From a virus: DNA of 53,666 nt. The stretch's first letter is position 1. Each line of letters begins with the position of its first letter. A program made the translations under genes and the position numbers. The DNA is taken from positions 1-53,666 of the IMG/VR virus record IMGVR_UViG_3300045120_000224; one strand, written 5' to 3'. Positions 24,254 to 33,800 of this stretch are shown one piece after another. Below the pieces are notes generated by a model. The model did no database searches, had not been told where the DNA came from, and worked only from the letters and a program-made list of their open reading frames with translations.

Positions 24254-26395
24254 ATGCCGAGGCAGACGAATGACAACTCGATCCTCCAGGCCGACCTCAC
24301 GACATCCCCGGCCCGGGTCCAGCTCCGTGCCGAGGCGCGGCACTCCTTCGCCTTCGGCCTGTACTTCGAGACGGCCGACGCCCAGCGTGTCAACATCACC
24401 GGCTGCACCATCACCTTCACCGCGATCAACCCGGTCTGGCGTGCCACCGGCATCGCGGTCACCAAGGTGGCCGACATCGTCGACGGCCCCAACGGCCACG
24501 CCCAGGTCAACCTGCAGGCGGTCGACCTCGACCTGCTCGCCGGGCAGTACGAGTTCGACGTCACACTGCTGACGCCCGAGGCGTACTCCAACCCGATCTT
24601 CAAGGGCTACCTCGAGGTGGTGGCGAACCCGGACCCCGGCTACGTCGACGAGGTCTACGACGCCGCGAACCCGCCGGACTCGCTGACCACCAGGCTCTTC
24701 GACAACCACACCGTCGGTGTCGTGGTGAACCACCTCTCCGCGCTGACGCTCGAGGTCGGGTCGGTCACCACGCTACCGACAGGGTCCGACGCATCCGCCG
24801 GGATCATCGGTGACTACCCGCACCAGATCCTGAACCTCGGCCTGCCGCGCGGCGAGGCGTCCACCGTGCCCGGCCCGAGCGGACCGGCCGGACCCCAGGG
24901 CACACCCGGTACCACCGGCTCACCGGGAGCGACCGGACCCCAGGGTGCGCCAGGCGCAACAGGCGCGACCGGCCCGGCAGGACCGACCGGCCCGGCGTCC
25001 ACGGTTCCCGGTCCGACCGGACCGGCCGGTCCGCAGGGTCTGACTGGTCCTTCCGGCCCGGCGTCCACCGTTCCCGGCCCGACCGGGCCAGCCGGACCAC
25101 AAGGGCTCGAGGGTCCGGCTGGCGCGGCCAGCACGGTGGCCGGACCCACCGGCCCGAAGGGTGACCCGGGCACGGCCGGTGCCACCGGAGCCACTGGCGC
25201 CCAGGGCCCTAAGGGCGACACCGGAGCGACCGGCAGCACCGGAGCCCAGGGCTCACCGGGAACCCCGGGCACGCCCGGTGCCACCGGTGCGCAGGGTCCG
25301 AAGGGCGACAAGGGCGACCCGGGTGCGACCGGGTCGACCGGGGCCACCGGCCCGCAGGGCTCCGCCGGCACCGGCATCAACGTGCTCGGCTCGGTGGCCA
25401 CGGTCGCTGCGCTGCCACCGCCCGGTGGGCTGAACCCCGGTGACGCCTACACGGTGGTGGCCGACGGCCACATGTACGTCGTCAACGCCTCCCGTACCGC
25501 ATGGACCGACGTCGGCGTCATCCAGGGACCGAAGGGCGACCCCGGTGCCACCGGAGCCCAGGGCCCGAAGGGCGACACCGGTGCGGCCGGAACCCCTGGT
25601 GCGACCGGGGCCACCGGGTCGACCGGCGCCCAGGGCATCCAGGGCAACCCGGGTGCGACCGGCGCCCAGGGCGTCAAGGGCGACCCGGGCGTGGCCGGGC
25701 CGCAGGGCGTCAAGGGTGACACCGGTGCGACCGGCAGCACTGGTCCCGCCGGCACCGCCGGTGCCACCGGGCCACAGGGGCTGCAGGGCAACCCCGGTGC
25801 TACCGGCCCCACGGGTGCGGCCGGCACCGCCGGAGCCACCGGACCACAGGGTCCGCAGGGCAACCCCGGTGCGACCGGGTCGACCGGAGCCCAGGGCCCG
25901 AAGGGCGACACCGGCGCGGCCGGTGCCGATGGCGCCACCGGAGCCCAGGGCCCGAAGGGTGACAAGGGTGACCAGGGCATCCAGGGCATCCAGGGCATCC
26001 AAGGTGTCCCCGGTGTCGCCGCCGACTCCGGGTGGCTGGCGTTCACGATGGGCAACGGTGACCCGCCCTGGGGCGGTCTCGCCGCTATCTCCTATGCGGA
26101 GTACCGGGTCATCGGCCGGATGGTGTACATCCGTTTCTCACGGACCTCGGCCGCCTCGGCGTACACCGGCTCCGCCTCCGGCAACTTCGCCAACATCGAC
26201 ATCGCCGTTGCCGGTGCCGTTCCGGCCGCAGCGCGCCCGACCCGCAACCAGTGGTTGCTCGCGGCATGGAACGACCTGATGGTGACGCTGCTCGTCCAGA
26301 CGACAGGGGCAATCACCATCTGCGGTGGCATCCCGTCCGGCAACTACGGCTCAGCGACCGTGTTGAGCTGCAACGACTCATACAGTCTGGACTGA
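24254..26395 (+). CDS. Collagen-like tail fiber / receptor-binding protein
   Basis: A 713-aa protein. Residues 1-190 form a beta-rich head-proximal domain (ADLTTSPARVQLRAEARHSF) resembling BppU-type N-termini. Residues about 205-590 are Gly-X-Y collagen repeats (GPTGPAGPQG, GPKGDTGATG), interrupted at about 375-425 by a short globular insert containing GDAYTVVADGHMYVVN, a type of insert common in phage collagen fibers. The C-terminal 120 residues are a beta-rich tip that probably binds the host surface. The repeats are highly similar at DNA level, so copy number may vary by recombination. It sits between capsid and tail genes. The AAGGAGGT site is about 11 nt from the ATG, a rather long spacing. 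Confidence 0.85.
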   Translation: MPRQTNDNSILQADLTTSPARVQLRAEARHSFAFGLYFETADAQRVNITGCTITFTAINPVWRATGIAVTKVADIVDGPNGHAQVNLQAVDLDLLAGQYEFDVTLLTPEAYSNPIFKGYLEVVANPDPGYVDEVYDAANPPDSLTTRLFDNHTVGVVVNHLSALTLEVGSVTTLPTGSDASAGIIGDYPHQILNLGLPRGEASTVPGPSGPAGPQGTPGTTGSPGATGPQGAPGATGATGPAGPTGPASTVPGPTGPAGPQGLTGPSGPASTVPGPTGPAGPQGLEGPAGAASTVAGPTGPKGDPGTAGATGATGAQGPKGDTGATGSTGAQGSPGTPGTPGATGAQGPKGDKGDPGATGSTGATGPQGSAGTGINVLGSVATVAALPPPGGLNPGDAYTVVADGHMYVVNASRTAWTDVGVIQGPKGDPGATGAQGPKGDTGAAGTPGATGATGSTGAQGIQGNPGATGAQGVKGDPGVAGPQGVKGDTGATGSTGPAGTAGATGPQGLQGNPGATGPTGAAGTAGATGPQGPQGNPGATGSTGAQGPKGDTGAAGADGATGAQGPKGDKGDQGIQGIQGIQGVPGVAADSGWLAFTMGNGDPPWGGLAAISYAEYRVIGRMVYIRFSRTSAASAYTGSASGNFANIDIAVAGAVPAAARPTRNQWLLAAWNDLMVTLLVQTTGAITICGGIPSGNYGSATVLSCNDSYSLD

Positions 26396-26407
26396 GGAGG
26401 ACAGCCC

Positions 26408-26758
26408 ATGATCGTCAAGACGCCACCGTTCCAGCGGCCCGTCGACAACTCCACGTTCACCGACATCACGCCGTTGGCGTTCACCATCGGCAAGGACGCC
26501 CTCGGTGGACCGGCCCTCGACTTCGCCGGTGACCTCACCGACGACCAGGTCCAGCAGATCCGGGAGCGGGTCGACGAGCCGGTCAACTCCACCACCCTCA
26601 AGCAGCAGACCCACGACGCCTTCGTCGGGCTGCGGCAGACCCGGGACTCGACCGGGGCGCTGACCAACGCGCAGCTCTCCAACGCCGTGCGGCTGCAGGC
26701 CAAGGTCATCATCGCTCTCGGCCGGATGGTTCTGGGAGAAGAAGATGCGGTCGACTGA
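26408..26758 (+). CDS. Hypothetical protein downstream of fiber
   Basis: A 116-aa protein with GAGGAGG upstream of the ATG. The first 50 residues are beta-rich (TDITPLAFTIGKD); the rest is helical and Gln/Arg-rich (DDQVQQIRERVDEP). It could be a fiber chaperone or base attachment protein by position, but there is no family motif. Its stop overlaps the next start (TGATG). Confidence 0.65.
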   Translation: MIVKTPPFQRPVDNSTFTDITPLAFTIGKDALGGPALDFAGDLTDDQVQQIRERVDEPVNSTTLKQQTHDAFVGLRQTRDSTGALTNAQLSNAVRLQAKVIIALGRMVLGEEDAVD

Positions 26759-26997
26759 TGGAGCGGATCCGCGACCGGTCGACCGGCGACCTCCTCGTCC
26801 TGATGATCGCCGGGACTGTGTGCGCCGTGATCCTCATAGCAACGGGAGCTGTGATCGTGCAGAAGGTGCTGCGTCCCGACGACATGGACGCCGTGAAGGC
26901 GGCGGCGCAGATCGGGGACGTCATCAACACTCTGATCGGGCTGCTCGCGGGGTTCCTCGCGGGCCGCACAGAGCGGACAGCGAGGAGAGACCGATGA
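26758..26997 (+). CDS. Small membrane protein, holin-like candidate
   Basis: A 79-aa protein with one clear transmembrane span (LLVLMIAGTVCAVILIATGA, about residues 12-34) and a second moderately hydrophobic stretch (IGDVINTLIGLLAGFLAG) near residues 52-70, ending in an Arg-rich tail. Small size, two hydrophobic stretches and a charged C-terminus are holin-like. The endolysin lies 11 kb away, so the role is uncertain. It is coupled to both neighbours. Confidence 0.6.
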   Translation: MERIRDRSTGDLLVLMIAGTVCAVILIATGAVIVQKVLRPDDMDAVKAAAQIGDVINTLIGLLAGFLAGRTERTARRDR

Positions 26998-27194
26998 GCT
27001 TTCCCATGGCAGGCGACTGCCCCGTCTACTGGTACTCCGTCGAGGAGCTCGAGGACGACGTCAAGCTGACCCTGTGGCCGCAGGTCGGCTCCCCCAACGT
27101 CTTCATCATCAGCCGTCTCGATGCGGCGATCATCGGATCCGCGATGGTCAACCACGCCGTGGCGCTGCTCGATGCGGACGAGGCCGCACAGTGA
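26994..27194 (+). CDS. Small hypothetical protein
   Basis: A 66-aa protein starting MSFPMAGDCPVYWYSVEELE. GAGGAGAG lies just upstream of the ATG, which overlaps the previous stop by 4 nt (ATGA). It is acidic with a central hydrophobic helix (DAAIIGSAMVNHAVALLD). No function recognised. Confidence 0.6.
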   Translation: MSFPMAGDCPVYWYSVEELEDDVKLTLWPQVGSPNVFIISRLDAAIIGSAMVNHAVALLDADEAAQ

Positions 27195-27242
27195 GAACAT
27201 GGACCCGCCAGCACACCGGCTGGCCGAGCAAGGAGATCACAG

Positions 27243-27497
27243 ATGACTGACGTCACCAGCCGCAACCTCTCCAAGGAGGCCGGCAAGAAGAAGGACGCGA
27301 TGGGCGCGGCGCTCGTCACCGTCTCGACGACCGCCGCACTGGCAGCCGTCGGCAACGCCATCAACACGACCGGCAAGTACCAGGGGAAGATGGTGTTCAA
27401 CTCGACCACCAACATCCTGGTGGTCGCCGTCGGATCCACCGCCGCCTCGGTCTGGGCCAACGCCGGCACCGGAGTCACGGCCCACACCCCGGTCTGA
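27243..27497 (+). CDS. Small hypothetical protein, possibly membrane-associated
   Basis: An 84-aa protein with AAGGAGAT upstream. Ala/Thr/Val-rich stretches at residues 22-37 and 58-75 are moderately hydrophobic (TVSTTAALAAVGNAI; NILVVAVGSTAASVW). It is coupled by TGATG overlap to the next membrane-protein gene. Unknown function; by context part of a membrane or lysis cassette. Confidence 0.6.
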   Translation: MTDVTSRNLSKEAGKKKDAMGAALVTVSTTAALAAVGNAINTTGKYQGKMVFNSTTNILVVAVGSTAASVWANAGTGVTAHTPV

Positions 27498-27754
27498 TGA
27501 ACCCCGTCGCCGTCATCACCGAAGCGCTGCAGTCGCTGCCACCGGCGGTGCGCAAGTGGCTGCTGCTCGGGTACTCCGTCCTGGTCGTCCTGGTCGGGGT
27601 GCTCGCGCTGGTCGGTGTCGGCCTGCCCTACGACAAGATCACCGCCGTGCTCACCCTGGTCGGCGGCTATCTCGGAGTCCAGTCCGCCGTCAACGTCCCC
27701 GCCAAGGGCGAGGGCACGAGGGTGGACCACACGCCCGAGCACATGAAGGAGTAG
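27497..27754 (+). CDS. Holin-like two-span membrane protein
   Basis: An 85-aa protein with a strong transmembrane span at residues 21-43 (LLLGYSVLVVLVGVLALVGV), a short turn (GLPYDK), a second span (ITAVLTLVGGYLGVQSAVNV) and a hydrophilic C-terminus. Size and hairpin topology fit class II or actinophage holins, which open the membrane so endolysin can reach the wall. It is separated from the endolysin gene but next to the other small membrane genes. It is the best holin candidate on the plus strand; alternatives are at 26758 and 41231. Confidence 0.6.
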   Translation: MNPVAVITEALQSLPPAVRKWLLLGYSVLVVLVGVLALVGVGLPYDKITAVLTLVGGYLGVQSAVNVPAKGEGTRVDHTPEHMKE

Positions 27755-27756
27755 CC

Positions 27757-29016
27757 GTGTTCACCGACAAGGGCGGTGCCGAGCAGAAGTCGACACCACT
27801 GAAGCACCTGGTGCGCAAGCCGCCCGGTGGTGGCCGGACCGCTGCTTCCGGCCACCCCGGTGCAGGGGCCAGCTCGACGCTGCGCGAGTGGACCGCCGGT
27901 GCCAGCCACCGTGCCGGGCCCGCCCCGGCGGTGGAGCCGCAGCACCCGGCACGGACCAACTTCGCCAACTTCATCCACTCCATCGGGTCCGGCATCGCCA
28001 ACGCCGTGCACGTCCCCACGCCGCCGGACTCCTACGGCCAGCCGCCGGTGCCGGAGTACCTGACGGCCGCGGTCAACCCGACGCCCGAGCAGAAGGCCGA
28101 CTGGCGCGGGCTGGACCGCACCGCCCGGGAGGCCGCGCTCGGCATCCCGTCCGCCGAGCAGGGGCCGAAGGCGAACACCCGGCCCAAGCCGAAGGACGTC
28201 GGCCAGGTCGACCGGATGTCGTGGGAGGAGTACAACGCGCTGAGCGAGAAGCAGCGCGCCGCCGTCGACTTCAACACGCTGCTGGTCAAGGCGGTCAGCA
28301 AGGACAACGCCAGCCAGAAGATCTACGACCCGACGCTCGACGAGAAGATGGCCTACGAGAAGGGCGTGGAGCACATCTTCGGCGACGACGCCAAGCAGCC
28401 TGACGAGTACGCACCGGAGACGCTGTCCCTGCTGCAGCAGATCAACTACCACGACGACGCGGGCGAGCTCGACGACTTCCTCGGTCTCAAGGCGGCCATC
28501 ACCGAGGAGGACCTCAAGCACATCACCGTCGCCGCACCCGCCAACGCTGTCGCGTTCTCCGGTGCCGACCAACCGCAGGTCGACCGGATCGAGCTGACCC
28601 AGCAGCTGGCCGACCAGACCCAGCGGCTCGAGGCGTCGCTCGCCAAGGGCACCAAGATGCTGCAGTCGATCAACGCCACCGCCAACCTCGAGCGGAACAC
28701 CATCCTGAACATGGTCGGCGGGATCCCGAACAAGCCGCCCCAGCCGCTCGGCTACGGCGCCGGCGAGGTCGACACCTACTTCAAGCAGGCGTTCGACGCG
28801 CTCGCCAACCAGGCCAACACCAAGGACAAGGACGAGATCCTCGGTGTCATCAACCAGGACCTGTCGCCTGACGAGCTGCAGGCGTTCAAGTCCTACTCCG
28901 ACACCCGGGTCGGGAACGCCGAGAGGTTCGACCTCCCGCTGGGCGAGGAGAAGGGCGTGACATACCGTAGTCCCGAGGAGTTCCGTGACCTCCTCGGCAT
29001 CGGAGGTGGACGATGA
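27757..29016 (+). CDS. Putative internal virion or tail-associated protein
   Basis: A 419-aa protein from the GTG at 27757, with AAGGAG upstream; the frame is open further up but that DNA encodes the preceding gene. The N-terminal 130 residues are Gly/Pro/Ala-rich and flexible, followed by helical, Gln/Glu/Asp-rich sequence (EYNALSEKQRAAVDFNTLLV; LTQQLADQTQRLEASLAKGT). There is no enzyme motif. It lies just ahead of another helical virion-like protein and the tail adaptor, so an ejection or internal core role is likely. Its stop overlaps the next start (ATGA). Confidence 0.55.
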   Translation: MFTDKGGAEQKSTPLKHLVRKPPGGGRTAASGHPGAGASSTLREWTAGASHRAGPAPAVEPQHPARTNFANFIHSIGSGIANAVHVPTPPDSYGQPPVPEYLTAAVNPTPEQKADWRGLDRTAREAALGIPSAEQGPKANTRPKPKDVGQVDRMSWEEYNALSEKQRAAVDFNTLLVKAVSKDNASQKIYDPTLDEKMAYEKGVEHIFGDDAKQPDEYAPETLSLLQQINYHDDAGELDDFLGLKAAITEEDLKHITVAAPANAVAFSGADQPQVDRIELTQQLADQTQRLEASLAKGTKMLQSINATANLERNTILNMVGGIPNKPPQPLGYGAGEVDTYFKQAFDALANQANTKDKDEILGVINQDLSPDELQAFKSYSDTRVGNAERFDLPLGEEKGVTYRSPEEFRDLLGIGGGR

Positions 29017-30071
29017 ACCCGCTGGCGTCCATCCCGATCGCGCCACGACCGCGTGCCCGGACACACGCGGCGGCGCCTGCGAAGCGCAGCAGCGGAGGCG
29101 GTGGCTCCCACGCTTCCTCGACCTCCGCTGCTGCTCGCTCGAGCTCGGGTTCCAAGGCAAGCAGCTCGGGCTCGAGCAAGCCGGTCAACACCATCGCCGC
29201 GGCCCAGGCCCGTGCCGACGCCAAGGAGCGCAAGGCCCAGGGCAAGGCGGCGCGCAAGTACATCGACCAGGCCACCACGCTCAACCAGCAGGTCCGGGCG
29301 CTGCAGGCCGCACTCGGCGGCAAGGGCTTCATCAAGGCGCTGAACCAGCGGCTGCGCAACGTGACGCTGGTCGCCAACCAGCAGGACGCCGCGCTGGTCC
29401 ACGACTTCCGCTCCCGCTACGGGGCGCTGAAGGACACCTTCACCGACAACGAGAAGGCCGCCGGCGCGCAGACGTTCGCCGCCCTCGGCAACCGTGGCCG
29501 CGAGCGGGCCAACGCTCTGAGCGAGGCGATGGCCCAGGGCGCCGGCGAGTCCGACATGCTGCGCACCCAGCAGATGAGCCTGCGGAACTGGAACGCCAAC
29601 CAGAACGAGGTGTCGCGCAGCTACCACGACACGCTCACCTCCATCAACTCCTCGCTGGTCGACCTGACCGCCGACACCCGCACGGCCCGGATCAACATGG
29701 CCAGCCAGGCGAACGCCGACCGGTCCTCGCTGTGGACCGACTACTACTCCCAGCGGTCGGAGACGCTGACCCAGCTCGGCAACGTGCGTGGCCAGCAGGC
29801 CGAGTTCTACGGCCTGGCGAACGAGGCGGTCTCCAGCAAGGCCACCCAGGGCAAGCGCAAGGCTGCCGCCGGTGCGTCCGGTGCGGCGTTCATGGGGGCC
29901 ACGAAGGCGTCCGCCACCGCGTGGAAGAACCCCGGTGTGAAGGCTTCGCTGCGGAACTGGGCCGGGCCCGCCGCGTTCGAGGGCGACCTGACCACGTCCA
30001 ACCGTCACGAGACAGTCGACGAGGTGCCGCTCAAGCGGCCCGAGGGCGCGACGCTGAGAGGATGGGCATGA
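29013..30071 (+). CDS. Putative internal virion protein, Ser/Ala-rich coiled coil
   Basis: A 352-aa protein. Residues 15-60 are a Ser/Gly/Ala-rich flexible segment (KRSSGGGGSHASSTSAAARS); the rest is long helix rich in Ala, Gln, Arg and Asn, with repeated NxxLxxLxAxxR-type heptads. This composition resembles podovirus internal core or ejection proteins that leave the capsid ahead of the DNA. No catalytic motif is seen. It is coupled to both neighbours by ATGA overlaps. Confidence 0.55.
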   Translation: MNPLASIPIAPRPRARTHAAAPAKRSSGGGGSHASSTSAAARSSSGSKASSSGSSKPVNTIAAAQARADAKERKAQGKAARKYIDQATTLNQQVRALQAALGGKGFIKALNQRLRNVTLVANQQDAALVHDFRSRYGALKDTFTDNEKAAGAQTFAALGNRGRERANALSEAMAQGAGESDMLRTQQMSLRNWNANQNEVSRSYHDTLTSINSSLVDLTADTRTARINMASQANADRSSLWTDYYSQRSETLTQLGNVRGQQAEFYGLANEAVSSKATQGKRKAAAGASGAAFMGATKASATAWKNPGVKASLRNWAGPAAFEGDLTTSNRHETVDEVPLKRPEGATLRGWA

Positions 30072-30865
30072 CATCGAGCATCAGCCCCGAGCTCGTCTTC
30101 ACCCTCGACGACGCGGTGAAGGAGGTCCTCGGCACGCTCTACGGCATGGACCTCAACTACGACCCCGAGCTGGACCGGTACGCCAACGTCACCCGTCAGC
30201 TGAACCGGGCGCTGCGGTCCAACGCGCTCGAGCACGAGTGGTCCTACTACTCCTCCTCGCAGTCGGCCGGCACCAGCGTCGAGGGCGACAACGAGATCTG
30301 GCTGCCTGCCGACGTGCGGCCGCGGGTCGTCGGGGACGATGCCGTGCGCCTGGTCGACGCCGACGGGCACGTCGTCCGGTGGGCCTACGTGCTGCCGCGC
30401 GACGCCCTGAGCAAGTACTACGGCCGCTCCGGGATCTGGTGCGCGGTCACCCGCAACACCATCGCGTTCTCCCGGCCGTTCGACCTGGCCGAGGCTGGGC
30501 TCGACATCCAGGTCCCGGTGATGCGGGAGCCGGTGATGTTCCGGCTCCCCGCCCAGCCGGAGGACCCGTCGCTGCCGACGGTCACCGTGGACCCGGCGAT
30601 CCGGGTGCAGCCGATCGACTTCCAGTACCCGGACGTCATCACGATGCGGGCCGCGTTCTACTACGCGCAGACCGACCCGGTCACCCAGCCGCGCGTGCAG
30701 ACGCTCGAGTCGATGTACAAGGACCTGATGTACCAGGTCATCGAGCGCGACGACCGCAACACGGACTCCCCGTACCTCAACGAGTTCTTCGTCCCCATCC
30801 GCAACGGGATCGTCGAGCCGACGTTCCTCCACCCGCACCCGCACAGCGACGAGCGACGGAGGTAG
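30068..30865 (+). CDS. Tail adaptor (head-tail connector) protein
   Basis: A 265-aa protein from the ATG at 30068 (an in-frame ATG lies 6 nt earlier). The opening helices (ELVFTLDDAVKEVLGTLYGM; DRYANVTRQLNRALRSNALE) followed by a beta-rich middle with Trp/Tyr pairs fit the T7 gp11-like tubular A / adaptor class, which docks under the portal ring. It is followed after 3 nt by the much larger nozzle-like gene, the usual adaptor-then-nozzle order in podoviruses. The call relies on order and fold pattern. Confidence 0.6.
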   Translation: MTSSISPELVFTLDDAVKEVLGTLYGMDLNYDPELDRYANVTRQLNRALRSNALEHEWSYYSSSQSAGTSVEGDNEIWLPADVRPRVVGDDAVRLVDADGHVVRWAYVLPRDALSKYYGRSGIWCAVTRNTIAFSRPFDLAEAGLDIQVPVMREPVMFRLPAQPEDPSLPTVTVDPAIRVQPIDFQYPDVITMRAAFYYAQTDPVTQPRVQTLESMYKDLMYQVIERDDRNTDSPYLNEFFVPIRNGIVEPTFLHPHPHSDERRR

Positions 30866-30868
30866 CCC

Positions 30869-33800
30869 GTGCCTCCGAAGGCGAAGACACCGGCACCCAT
30901 CGACCGGCCGATCTCACGCGCCTACCTGCGGCAGTTCACCGGCTGGTCCACGGCGTACCCTCCTGGCGTCTCCGACTCGACTTCCCTGCGAGTCATGGAG
31001 AACATGATGATCCAGCAGGAGGGTGCGATCCGGGTGCGGCCGGGGATGCGGTACATGTCCTACCTCACCCCGCCGACCGACGCCGCCCCGGCCGGTGCCG
31101 CGTTCCTGCCGGCACAGGTCGGGACGCACGAGCCGTTCTTCCTCAACGACGGGAGCAAGGCGTACCTGTTCGCCTGCCGCGAGGGCGACGGCACCGTCGG
31201 GTTCCGGGTGCTGGCGCAGACCACGGCGGGCCAGGCCGTCGTCAGCCTTGCGGCCGCCGGCTTCTCCGTGCCGCAGGGCGAGACCCTGCTGAACTTCTCC
31301 GCGAACACCAGGTACGTGAAGTACCTGCAGATCGACAACAAGATCTTCGCGCTCTCCGACGCGGGCGAGATGATGCGGCTGTTCTACGTCGGCACCAGCA
31401 AGGTCGCCAAGCGGCTGCTGTCGATCGACCGGCCCGAGTGGACGGTGGCCGACAAGCTCCTGGTGGTGCAGCCCGACATCGGTTGGGTGAACACCGGGCC
31501 GCCCACCACGACCAGGACCAACCGGTTCACGAACCCCTCGTTCGAGACGAACACCACCGGGTGGACACCGAACAACGCGCTGACGAAGATCACCCGCGAC
31601 GCCAGCCAGCACCAGGACGGTGCCTACTCGGCCCGGCTGGAGTCACTGCCCACCCGTACGAACCTCCTCCCGTACGCCCTGGGCGACGTGGCGACCGACG
31701 GGACGGTCGGGTGGACACCCGGTGCCGGGTCCGCGTCCGTGGCCGTCAGCGCCCCGCTGAACGCCCTGCGCTGGACCCTCTCGCCCGGGCCCGTCGGGCA
31801 GCGCGGCTACGTCAACAGCCCCTATGCGGCCGTCGTGGCGGGCCAGGACTACGCGGTGTCCTGGGACCTGGCCGAGCTCACCAACATCAGCCGCATGACA
31901 GTCATGGTCCGGTTCTACAACTCGGCCAACACCCAGCTTGGTGCGCAGGCCGAGTTCGGCGGCGTCGCCCTGACGCTGACCAGGAAGACCACCATCAACG
32001 TGCGGCCGCCCACCGGCGCCACGAAGGCACGGTTCTTCTTCTACGGCGAGCGCGGCTCGGCCACCCTGGGCTGCGCGGTGTCCATCAAGAACGTGCTGGT
32101 CGCGCGCGAGACGGAGCCGACCACGTTCTTCTGGGGCAACTCCGGTACGTCCTACTACTGGACCGGAGCCACCAAGGCGTCCCCCTCGGTCTACCACCCC
32201 TCCGCAGACATCGCCGTGCGGGCCACCGTCACCGTCGGTGCGCTGGCGGTGGCCGCCGGGATCTCCATGCGCGGCTCGGTGGCCCGCCAGGGCGGCATGG
32301 ACTTCACGTTCAACGGCGCGTCCGGGGTGATCGCCACCAAGACCGGGACGCTGGTGACGCTGCCCACCGCAGCGTGGGCGACCGTCACCAACTCCGACAT
32401 CGCCCATGCGGGCACCACCACCGTGACCGTGGTGGTGAAGGTGAACACCGCTGCACGCGGGGAGACCTACTTCATCGACTCCGCGCTGTTCGAGGCCAGC
32501 CCCACCATCGGCGCCTACTTCGACGGGTCTTCCGCCGATGTCCCGGCGCAGACCCACGACTGGTCCGGCACCGCTCACAACTCCACCTCGAACGAGCGGG
32601 CCTACTCGGTCGGCAACACCATCCCGCCGGCGGAGACGAAGACCGCGAACACGCTGATCTCCTCGACGTCGACCGCCAACGTCTACAACTTCGGCTTCTT
32701 CTACACGTTCATGAACGAGGTGGGCGAGTCCGCGCCGTCCCCGATCACCGTGATGCGCACCCAGCGCCCGTGGTCCGGGTGGCGGTGGGAGACGGGCAAC
32801 ACCGCAGGTGAGCCGTCCGGCACCACCACCGCCGACCCGATCGCGTGCGCCGACCAGCTCGTCGCCTACATGCCGTCCGACGTGCTGGCCGCCGGGCTGG
32901 CCGCCGGCGCCATCTCGTGGAACCTGTACATGTACACCTGGTCGGACCAGGACCCGGTGCCGGTCACCGCGGTGCGCGTCGACGCCAGGACGCTGACGCC
33001 CGCATCCGTCCACGGGTCGTCGGGCTGGCTCCGGGTCACCCCGTCACAGTCCGAGGCGGGCTCGGAGACGATGGTGCCGCCCACCAAGACCGGCCGGTTC
33101 AACTACTCGAGCCCGTCCCGTGGCGGGCAGGGCCTGGTGGCCGCCGACCGCATGGTGCTCGTGGCCGACGCCCGCGACCCGGCCGTCATCCGGTGGACGT
33201 CGAACCTGCAGGGCTCCTACACCGACTTCTCCGCCAGCCGTGGCGGCGGGTTCAAGACCCTGACGTCCGGCAACCTGTACATCCCCGCCTGCGTGAAGCT
33301 CTGGCAGAACCCGCAGTCGGCGGACACGCTGACCATCCTGTGCCGGGGCGTCGACGGCTACTCGGCCGGCTACTACATGGCGCCCGCCCAGGTGGCCAGC
33401 CAGTCCGAGGCGACCAACATCATGGGCTTCGAGGAGACCACCGCCACCCCGGGCACCACGTCGCCGTACGGCTGCGAGGTCTTCAACAACGCGCTCTACC
33501 ACCCGCTCGACGACCAGCTGATGAAGTCGACGGCGAACAACTACAACATCAGCCACAAGTCGCAGTCCGACAAGATCGAGAACAAGTGGAAGGCGCTGAC
33601 CCGCAAGGAGTGGATCGTCTCCTCCCTGCACGACAGCCACATCTACTACCTGGTGAACAACCCCGACGGCGAGCCCCTCGAGGACGGATGCAGCGGCAAC
33701 GAGATCTGGGTCTTCGACGGCAGTGGATCCGCGGACGCGCCCGGCGGAGGCTCCTGGTCCCGCTGGCTGGTGCAGGCGTGCAGCCTGCGGAAGATCGAGC

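Noticed and set aside
25253-26055. Long frames in the collagen region on both strands
   Set aside because: The Gly-X-Y codon repeat leaves all frames open; only the fiber frame has flanking globular domains.
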